Source: Odobenus rosmarus divergens (lineage: Eukaryota; Chordata; Mammalia; Carnivora; Odobenidae). From it: a stretch of DNA of 64,000 bases. Both the position numbers and the translations under genes were made by a program. The DNA is taken from contig NW_004450277.1 in the NCBI RefSeq assembly GCF_000321225.1, positions 226,559 to 290,558 on the forward strand. Direction: 5' to 3'. The notes below the pieces were generated by a model. That model was not told where the DNA came from. It was given only the letters and a program-made list of their open reading frames with translations, and ran no database searches. Positions 54,882 through 64,000 of the stretch are shown here, in pieces (position 1 is the first letter of the stretch; the number at the start of each line of letters is the position of its first letter).

Positions 54882-57420
54882 GTAAGAGCCCACCCTGTGT
54901 GGCTGCTTGGGCCCCCAAGAGCCTGGGGTTGCAGACTGAGCTCCACGGAGGGCCCTGCAGAAGGAGCCTTGGGTGGGTGCTGGAAGGGGGGGAGTCCCAG
55001 GGCCAGGCCCAGGCGGCACGTGGGAGAGTGGCCCCCTGATCTGTTTGCAGCTTGAGGTTTTGCCTAAGGCTTGTTTGGAGGATGGCTTCTGCTGCTAAAA
55101 ATACAAAAGTTTGGAAACCACTGCCCTTGGAAGATGAGGTTTCTTGGCATTTCCAAGGATTGAGAGCCCTTTGAAAAGCTGCCCATCCTGTTCCTCATGC
55201 CTTGGGGAATTCCGGGATCTCTGCGGTCCTCATCAGCCAAGTGTGGGTGTTGGGCGACCTTGGAGGGACCCCCTTTCAGCCCTGACCGTCTGTTGGGAGG
55301 TGGCTTCCCGACTAGAGGAGAAATCCGCACTGAGGTGACCGTCCCCTTTCCAGGCCTCAGTCCCCCTGCCTGTGAAAGTGAGAGGGTTGGACTGGATGAT
55401 CCCTGGGGCCCCTCCAGTTCTGCCTTAGGAATGGGAGCCCAGTAAATCTCTGCTTCTGGCCACTCCCACAGGAAAGGAGGGTGTCCGGCAGCTGCGCACC
55501 ATTCTCGGTGCCATTTTCTGGCCCGGCTCTGGTGGCCCCCACTGTCATACATGTAGCAGCCCACACAGTCCTGCCAAAGAGCCCCCTAAGTCCCCTGGTT
55601 AGGCTGGGTTCAAGTCCACATATCTTGCAAGGTCAAGTGCACAGACAAGAGGGCTCTTTCATACAAGAAAGGGTGAGGGCTTTGTTGTATTTCCGTGGAC
55701 ATGATGTGGGCTTCCAATACCTCCCCCTTCTCGATATTATGTCTCTGGGCCTCACCTTATTCAGGTAGTGGGAAAAAAATTTTTTTAATGCTGAATTTGT
55801 AACCTCCCTTCTCCCCCTTAGCAGTAAAGCGAGCCCCAGTGTATGTGGGGAGAAATCAGGCACGTTCTGGTGGCCTGGAAGCTCCTACTGACCACTGTGT
55901 GTTCCGTGTTTTCCTGTGGCATGTTTTTAGGCTCAGTCCAGACTCAAACTACTGACAAGGAAAGGAAGTGGGCCCTAGGGGGCAGGGAGATACAGGTGCT
56001 TGAGGACTGGGGGAGGCATCGCCCAGTGTGAACGGCCCTAGGGGGCTTGGAGAGTACATGCCTTCTAGGCCCCACTGGTGTGAAGACTCTAAAGGGGTCA
56101 TTTCCGTGAGCCCCCTGACCCCACGCAGGTCCTACTCACTCCATCTCAGTTGGCCAGGTGGGCGCTGGATCCTAACTGTCCCTTGGAGGTGGAGGGTGGG
56201 GTGGGAATGGGGTCTGTAGGCTAGAGCAGTCCTGATTAGCTGTAACCTGAGCCTTCGCTCCGGCGAGCTGAACATCTGGGCAATGTAACATCACAGCTTC
56301 TAGGACAGATCAAATATCTGCTCCTGGCAGGTTTTGCCAGGAACAGAGGGGTTGGGGGAGGACTGGAGGGGACAAGGGCTGTTCAGCGTGGCCTGCGGGG
56401 TTCCGTTCCTGGCGTTGAAGGGGTGCGGTTTGAAAAGAACAAAGCCTCAAGTGGGTAAAAGATGCACAAGTCAGGGGCTTCCCTGATGGGTCGCTTGCCC
56501 CCACCCGTGCTCCAGAGGAGGAGTGGGTGCACAGAGTGGCAGGAGCCGTTCTAGGTAAACTACAAAGTCGAGTTGAACATCCCAAATGATGGGCTGTTCC
56601 AACCCTACAGTGATGATAATACAAATACTGGTCCAAGCCATATGGACTACCATGACGGCGGGGGCACATTTGACTCCAAACTGTTGAGTAGATGCATCTG
56701 GAACCATCAGTGCCTATCAGTTTAAAGGCAGTGAATTGTATTTAGGGGCTAAATCTGTTGGAAGTGGAATCCTGGGAATCCCAGGTTTGCTCGAAGCCAG
56801 AGAAGCCTGCTTTGCATCTTCCTGCAGAAACTCCTTTAGAAAATGTGTATAATGGATCGAGGCAGTGATTACCTTGTCAGTAAATTAAGAAAACTTGAGC
56901 GATGCCAAAAACATTTCCCCAAGGCTACAGCTGAGCTCTCCCAGCCTGTGGGGCAGAAACAGATGTAGGAAGGAATCAGGGAGGAGCATGGCGCAGGGTG
57001 CCGAGAACTTTCTTTGTAGGTTTTTTTGGGGGGTAGGTGTGATGTGGTCCCAGGGGACCCTGTGGTCACTGGAACGTGCTTTGCATGCAGGAACTGCCTC
57101 TCCTACCCGACATGCTACTGGGGTCCCCCAAACCTTGCTTCCCTAGTGTGTTTGATATCCACTTTGGAGTTGGTAAACCTGGCGTTGAATCCGGGCTCTG
57201 TGACCTTGGGCAAGCTACTTCACCTCTATTGTCTTCTCTGAGACGCGGGAGAGGTATGAGGTCCAGTCACTAAGATCCCTCCTTCCCCACTTCAGTTAGG
57301 GATAACTGGATTAGGCCTGAAACCTCAGGGCCCATATCCTGCCTGCCTTCTCTCATACCTCTCATCCTACCCATGAGCACATCTGGTTGGTTCTACATTA
57401 GGAATCTGCTCCCTGCCCAG
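54882..57420 (+). other. TMEM74B 3' flank and probable 3' UTR
   Basis: The 3' UTR must begin at 54882, but no canonical AATAAA is seen in the first 2.5 kb; AGTAAA variants occur at about 55440 and 56878. No other coding exon recognised, and no can-SINE lies here. Confidence 0.4.
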
Positions 57421-57429
57421 TCCTCGGCC

Positions 57430-58250
57430 ACAATTACCTGCTCCACATTGCACATTGCTATTCTAATTTCTCTCCTGTCCACCCTCTGTGCCCAGTTCAT
57501 CTCCCACTTTGCAGCCAGACAGATTTAATTGGGTCAGGTCACTCCTCTGCTCAAAACCCTCCTATGGCTCCCTCTTACTCTGGGCAAAAGCCAAAATTCT
57601 CCTTCTGATCAGAAGTGGATGTACTGTCCAGGCCCTTCACTCGCCCCAGGCACCTTCCAAAGCCCTGAGTCAAAATTTTATTTGTAATTTTGATTTTTTT
57701 TTTAAAGGACGGCCCCTTAAATTGCATAAATTCAGGTCCCCCTAGATGTGGGTCCATCCCCCATGGTGGCCCATGAAACCCTACACGATCCGGCCCCTGT
57801 GGCTCTCTGACCTTATTTCTCACCCCTTCCTTGCCTCTCTGCTCACTCCAGCCACACTTGTCTCCTTGCCGTTCCTCAACCCTGCCATGCACACCCCCCA
57901 CCTCAGGGCCTTTGTACTTGCTGCTCCTTCTACCAGGAAGGCATTTCCCCTTAATATGTGCAAGGCCCACTCGCTCACCTCCTTAGGGGCTTTATTCACA
58001 TACCACCTTTTCAGTGATTCCTCTGCTGACCGCCTGTTTAAAATGGCACCCTTCCCTCATCTCAACTTCATTTTCTCTTTTCCTTCCCTGCTTTATTTCT
58101 CTCCAGAGCACTCATCGCCACTGCTGTGTTTTATCCTTACTGTTGCTCTCCCCCCCCACCTCCCCCACTGGATTGCAAGCCACAGGAGGGCCCAGGGCTA
58201 GAACAGTGCTTGACACCTGGTAGGTGTTCCGTGTCCAATGAATGAATGTA
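57430..58250 (+). repeat. LINE-2 (L2), interrupted
   Basis: GTCACTCCTCTGCTCAAAACCC at 57538, then ACCCTACACGATCCGGCCCCTGTGG at 57778, CTCAGGGCCTTTGTACTTGC and AACAGTGCTTGACACCTGG near the end. About 160 bases at 57605-57765 are extra relative to L2. Confidence 0.8.
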
Positions 58251-61200
58251 ACCCAAGCTTCGTCTGCCTGCTGCACTGCACCCAGGCCCTCCCTGGGCAG
58301 GGTCCCAGAGACCCACAGCCCCTGCCTCACCCCCTGGAATCCCCTCTAGGGGTGGGAGATAGATAGTGACCAGAAGATCCTGTGGCTGGAAGTAGGGACA
58401 GAGTTTGCCCCTGGGACCTGAAGTTGGAGCTTGGGAACCCATTTGCCTTCCTCAGGCCCTTGGTACTGCTTCATGTGGGAGAGGTAGAGAGCTTTTTCCT
58501 CCGATGGAGGAAGGCAGTTCTTCCCCAGCCTTATTGGAGATGGGTTCCAGCTAGTCTTGGGGGACATTTACTGGATATTTAGGAGCCCGTGAGATACACC
58601 AGCCTGATTCTCTCTTACTCAAGAGCCTCGAGTGCCCAGGCCTAAGCCTGTGAAACAATGTCTATCCTCACCTCTGTTCACTGACCGCCAGGCATCCTGT
58701 GAGTCTTCAGGCTGAAAATACCTGCTGCCTGAGATTCTACCGTGATTGCTCCCTTCCTTGAGAATAAGCATGACCTTCTCTGGGATTCTCTTTAAAACGT
58801 CCCCCTCGGTACATGCACACACCTACACCTACACACGTGCAAGAGCACATCCTTCTGCATGCGTGCATGCATGTGCAGGCCTGTGCACACGCGTACACAC
58901 GACTTCCTCTTGTCTGACCTAGCTCAGAAGCCAGGACACATCCTCTCGAAGCAGCTCCAAGCCACAGCAACCCCTGGATTATTGAGAACGTATTCTCTTT
59001 CTCCAGAAGTCACAGGCCTTGCAATTCCCAGGATGCTAACCTCACAGCAATAGTCAAGTTTCCCCTGTCCAGGCGATGGTGGTGTCTCTATCCTTCCTGC
59101 TTCCCTATGGGTCCGAGGGGGAAAGATGTCCGTGGAGTGTTTCCACCTGGCATTTGGGGAGGAGACTGTGTGGTCCTGGCGGGGGACCGGATGAGCTGGG
59201 TCCTGCAAGTCACCCCTTCCCTAGGGGCCTATGGGCCAATCACTGCCTCTCTGGTCCTCCAGAATGAAATTGGAAACCTTTCCACTCTGCCTTGTCTGGG
59301 GACTGAGGAGATCAGGAAACACAAGCAGAGGGCATTCCAAAGTAAAGAGCATGTTTCCCTATGTCTGGAGAGCTTTGGAGGGGCAGAAGGAGGGAGGGGG
59401 AGGGAGGCATTATGAAGCCATAGGAGCTGGAGTTCTGTCTATGGGTTCTGTCTGTGAGGAAAGTAGGGTGTTGGTGGCACTGACAAAGTCAAGGAGATGC
59501 CCTCCATCTGGGCCTGTTGGTTTCTCTGGGAGAGAGTAGATTCCCCTTAATGTCACCAAGGAGGTAGATTTCGGCTAAGGGAGGGAGAAGCTTGCCAAGA
59601 CCTTGTCCTGGTTGGAGTGGAGCTCCTTGTTAGTGTAGGTATGTTAGATTACCGGTCAGGTGTTGGGTATCTTTAGGGATGGAGCATAGTAGAATTGGGG
59701 AGGATTTCAACAAGAGGCTCCCCCAGCTTCCAACCCCCATTCTTTAAGGAGAGCCAACATCCCAATGGCCAGAGCCTGGCCCTCTGTCTCTTCTTGTCTT
59801 CGGCCCAAATACCCTCTTCCCCAGATCATTCTTCTTTCTGGGTCATGTCATCCAGGAGCAAACGAGAAGGCCCAGGATATGTGAATGGTGCTGCAGGTGG
59901 CGGGATTACTGCCTTCCTTTTCCCAAGAGGCCTCGCACTTCTGAGCTTTGTCCCTACTCAAATCTCAGAGGTTTGGGGGTAGGGCCCCTCACGGAGGGGG
60001 TCGACTGAGATGGCCCATCCAGTAAGAGTATACGGGAACTGGCTCCGGAGTCTGATTACCAGGATGCTTGGTGGATGGCTAACGTCCCCAAGCCTCTGTT
60101 TCCTCAACCGTAAAACAGGCTGCTAATAACAGCACCTTCCCCAGAAGGCATACCTGTAAAGCACTTGGCCAATTTGTATTGTAAAGCCAACACAGTTAGC
60201 TATTCACATTCATTCATTCGCATCTAACCAGCATTCTTCCTTGGGCAAGACACTGTGGGGACACATGGCCCCTGCCCCTAAGTTAGTCACAGACTGCCTG
60301 GGGAAACAGGACAGTGCACATCAGGCTGTGTGCGTGTGTGTGTGCGCGCGTGCGCACGAACAAGTGTGCGGAGGAAGTATCTGATTGAGTTGGGGTCAGA
60401 AAAGGCTTTCCTGGAAGGGATGATGACTAATAGGAATCTTAAATAGGGAGGCAGTGTCTGATATGAGGAGTGTCCGATGTGGGGAACAGGAAGGGTATAC
60501 CGGGCAGGGGAACAGCATGAGCAGAGGCTTAGTGGCATACAAAGCCTGGGGTTTACTGGGGAGGGGGAAGTGAGGGAAGGGGGTCTGGAGGTTCTGTGCT
60601 GGAGTGTTGCAGTGAAGCATGCTGAAGGGCAGGCATGTCATCATGGGGTGACCACAGTCCTCAGCTCACAGAGTAGATATGAGGACTCGAGTTTGCACTG
60701 TATAGGGCAGGGCACGGGGCCTGGTACACGGAGAGAGCTCACTGCCGACCATCATGACCGCCTGCAGATGTGTGTGGCAGGAAGACTCTTCTGATGGCAG
60801 ATGTGTTGTAGGGGTGACACTGGCACTGGGAGGCCAGCCCATGGGACTGTGGTCTCCAGCCACAGCCAGAGGACATGACCTCGACCTCCAGGCTCCAGCT
60901 AGGCAGCCCATTCCTTCTGCACCCTCAAGCTGCCAAGGTCAGGTGCTGGCTGCTGCTCACCTGGGCCTAGGGGGAGATTAGTGAGTGGAAGGATCTTCTG
61001 GCAGGGAAGCTGGCTGGCCCCAGGGGAATAGGGAGGGCAGGGGAAGAAGGGGCTGCCATGCTGACCTCTTCCCGGGGGGTGGGCCATCTGGGCCAATACT
61101 TAGTGTCAAGGACATTCAGAAAAGGCCATGTCCCTCCCTCTCCCAACTCTTCTCCTCCTCCAGTCTCCCTAACTTCCTCCTCTTTGGCTCCTTTCTTCGT

Positions 61201-62650
61201 GTCCACATTTTCTTTCGCTGAAGCCACTCCCGGGGGTTAGGGGCCCACAGGTGAGTTGTTACTATTGCTGACTCCCTTTGAACCCCTGACTCCCCTCCTG
61301 AGAGTCCCCACCCTCTCCCATCACAGATGAAAGCAGAGCCCACATGCCCATGCCTGCAGGGCTTAGCAGGTGACATTCACGAAGGAAGCAGGAGGCCGTG
61401 GTCAGCAGTGGCAGGATTAAAGGGGCGCTTGCTTCAGCTCTGGCTGGCTGGTGCCCTGTGGTGGATGGGCTCAGGCTTGCCAGAGCTCCTGATCGGTCAA
61501 GAGCAACTGGGCATCTGGACATTGTGGGTAAAGGATGCTGATAGGGATTATCCCATGGCCTGAGAACTGTGAGGCAAAACGGAGGACACAGGAGTGTCTG
61601 ATGAGATGCCCCCCGCCGGGCCCAGATATCCGCCCCCTGCCCCCTGTCCGGGGCTTACTAAGTCACTCCCGAGAGATGGGTACGCCCTCAACAAGTGGAC
61701 CGACCTCTGCCTCTTGGCTGGAGTCTGGAAGTGCAAGGCCTGAAGACCACCTGAGTGCTGGCCATCCGAGATCCTTCATTCATTCTTTCAATAAAGATTT
61801 GAGCTCCAATTCTCTGCTAGGTTTGGAGATACAGTACTGAACAGATGAAAAACGTAGAGAATACTCTGGAAAGGGCTTGAGATATATCTTCTGGAACTCA
61901 GGAGGTGTTTGTGAACGAGGAAATGAGGTCTGTTTCTGCCCTGGAAAATTTCTGATGTGGGAGGCCATGAAGTGGCCTGTGCTGGCTTGAAGGGACAGTG
62001 GTGTTGGGGAGGAAGGGCAGTCCTGCCTTCCCTCCTGGTGTTCTAGGCACATGGAGGACCCCGTGGCTGGAGGGGCTCCGAGTGTTGGTGCAGGGAGGGG
62101 AGGGGAGGCTGGAACTGTGGGGGGGCGGGAGGTGGCTGTGAAGCCAGCACACTAATTCGAGAAGCAGATGGGCTGTGAGCCTCTGGTGTAGACAGAAGCT
62201 CCCATCCTCTGTGAGGGTCCAAGACAAAGCTCTCATCACCCCCCCCAAAATTATGCCTGCTGTTACCTGGGGACCCCAGCATCAAAAACCCCACCCGAAG
62301 CACCTAGTATGAGCTAGAGCAAGAGCGCCTCCCCCCGAGCCCATCCGCATCAGGCCAGTGAAGAGATACTTCGCTTTTCTGTTTTCCTTCTCCTCATCCT
62401 ACCACAGAGGAGCAGCAAAGGTCTAAAAGAGGTCAGGGGAGACCTCTTGCACCTGCAGTTCTAACTGGACTGGACCGAGTCTGAGAGTCAAAGAGATCAG
62501 TGGTTATTGGTTGGCCTGTAGATGCGGAGATGAGAAAGGGGGCGTTGGCAGAGGTCAGCTGGATGACAGAAAACATTTTGTGTTTGTACCTTTCATTGAA
62601 CCAGTTATGCATTACACACGTCAGTCATCCCATTTGTAAGTGAAATACCG
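58251..62650. other. downstream intergenic region
   Basis: Mostly unique, moderately GC-rich sequence. Contains a plus MIR at about 60060-60210 (CCAAGCCTCTGTTTCCTCAACC) and a GT/GC microsatellite at about 60329-60355. CATTCATTCTTTCAATAAAGATTTGAG at about 61777-61803 looks like an L2/MIR end with an AATAAA. No gene supported. Confidence 0.5.
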
Positions 62651-62654
62651 TGTT

Positions 62655-62835
62655 CTCTCTCTGCCAGGCACTCTTCTAAGCATTTGCCTCTAGTAGCTCA
62701 TTTAAACCTCACAACCACCTTGCAGAGTAGGTGCTGTCATTACCTCCATCGTACAGATGAGGAAGCTGAGGTTAAGTGACTTGCCCAGGGTCACACAGGC
62801 TGGTGCCCAGCAGAGTCAAGACTCAAATTTAATAA
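62655..62835 (-). repeat. MIR
   Basis: ACAGATGAGGAAGCTGAGGTTAAGTGACTTGCCCAGGGTCACACAGGC, a near-textbook reversed MIR. Confidence 0.9.
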
Positions 62836-64000
62836 TATGCCATCATGCCTCTTATTACATTTAATAACATGCGGGCAAGAGCATGTTGGTGGGTGGATCT
62901 GGGCCGTGGGCTGCCACTTTGAGGCCTGTAGTTTCAGTGTGTTGGGAAGCTCTTTGGGGGAGAGGCGGAGGGCAGGAGGTGGGTGGAGTACTGAACTGGG
63001 CCAGGCCCATGGCCCCTTTAGAATCATGGATTCTCACAGATGGGCAGGATCTTAGAGACAGTCAGGTCGACCTTTAACCCCATTGTACTGATGCAGAAAC
63101 CCATAGGGGGGCAGGACTTGCCCAGGATCACCATGGCTCAGGCCCTCTGCCTGTCCCCCTCTTCTTCATAGGCTTCTCACTTGAATTTATGTCCTGGGAA
63201 CCAGGAAGCCTACAGGATGAAATTGCGTTCCTGTGATTCTAATCTGAAGGAGGGGAGGGCAGGACTGTCTTGGAAGCAGAACACCTAGATCCGGGTCCCT
63301 TTCTCTTAGGGATGCCTGCCTGCCCCAGGAGTGGGCCATCCTGGATTGGAGAGCAGCCACCATGGTTAGGCTTACCCTGGCCCAGAGGCAGCTGCACAGA
63401 AGGATGGTGCTGACCAGGGTGCTGAACCTGGATGGCCCCTTCCTCTAACACTCAGCCTAGCTGAGGGGGGAGGGAGGTGGACGGGAAGGAGACTTCCAGC
63501 TTCAGGAATGGGTTTTGCACAGAGATCCATGCTTCTCCCCTGGAGAGGGTGTGGGGATCTGGGTACAGCAGTTCTACGACAGAGCACTGGCTTGAGAACC
63601 AGGCTGACCCAGGTTCCCATCATGGTTCTGCCATCCCTAGAGGGGCAAGCCTAGCACGGCAACCACTGCTGCTAACAGTGTTTACCTTGCGGGTGGCTAG
63701 AGTACTACACGAGACTAGGAAAACCGAGTACACCGTGGGCACCAGATAAATGCTTGTTTCTTGCACTGGAGGGCAGCCTTATCCTGAGCCCTCAGCTGTA
63801 TCCATCTGCATGGCCTCAGTAATAGTAACTGGCACCCACTGAGCTCCAACTATCTGTTTATAAGACACACTATTTGGTAGGACCCTGCAACAATCCTAAA
63901 GGTAGAGGTATGGCTGACTTTGCAGATAAGGCCACGCACCAGCAAAGGGAAGTCTGTGAGTCATACCCATACCTGCCTGATGCTCAGACTCCTGCTTGGC
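62836..64000. other. downstream intergenic region to window end
   Basis: MIR-like patches at about 63065-63135 and 63825-63945. Otherwise unique sequence with no supported exon. The next gene expected from human order, PSMF1, is not visible. Confidence 0.45.

Noticed and set aside
54882..64000. Search for PSMF1 exons expected next in the human order
   Set aside because: No frame resembling the proteasome inhibitor PI31 was found. It probably lies beyond the right edge.

Overview
This is a stretch of a mammalian nuclear genome from a carnivore. The main evidence is a dense set of tRNA-derived can-SINEs (SINEC). They share a GGGGCGCCTGGGTGGCTCAG-type head, a CT-rich middle and an AAATAAATAAAATCTTT tail, and several have near-perfect target-site duplications. 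The head matches the arctoid type (bear, seal, mustelid) better than the dog SINEC_Cf type. That narrowing is inference. The rest of the background is old MIR, L2, L1, MaLR-like LTR and MER5-type fossils, plus a 120-base assembly gap.

Three protein-coding genes can be read directly. They match the human 20p13 order as I recall it, inverted here: RAD21L1, C20orf202, TMEM74B. (1) RAD21L1, the meiotic cohesin kleisin, lies on the minus strand. Eleven coding exons between 544 and 16376 give an intact frame of 466 codons. The C-terminal exons, including the SMC1-binding winged helix, lie beyond the left edge. Its likely promoter is the CpG-rich block at about 17.7-18.7 kb. (2) The C20orf202 orthologue, minus strand, has two coding exons (35956-36018 and 32318-32551) encoding 98 residues of unknown function. 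(3) TMEM74B, plus strand, has one coding exon (54180-54881, 233 residues) with two membrane segments. Its probable 5' UTR exon lies in a very CpG-rich island at about 49.7-50.7 kb, about 4 kb upstream.

Layout: 1-16.4 kb, RAD21L1 exons in AT-rich introns; 16.4-18.8 kb, upstream region and CpG island; 18.8-32.3 kb, intergenic, rich in LTR, MIR and SINE fossils; 32.3-36.0 kb, C20orf202; 36.0-49.6 kb, intergenic, with the gap, nested SINEs, old L1 and L2 and a templated duplication; 49.6-54.9 kb, TMEM74B; 54.9-64.0 kb, downstream flank with L2 and MIR pieces and no gene that I can support.

The three genes share no evident pathway. I found no new biological system. The observations most worth checking are the can-SINEs placed very close to RAD21L1 splice donors, the conserved separase-type site in RAD21L1, a processed 3'-UTR retrocopy inside an L2 element, a duplicated patch carrying 39 bases copied from 1.2 kb away, and the resemblance of C20orf202 to LURAP/FAM89-type proteins.
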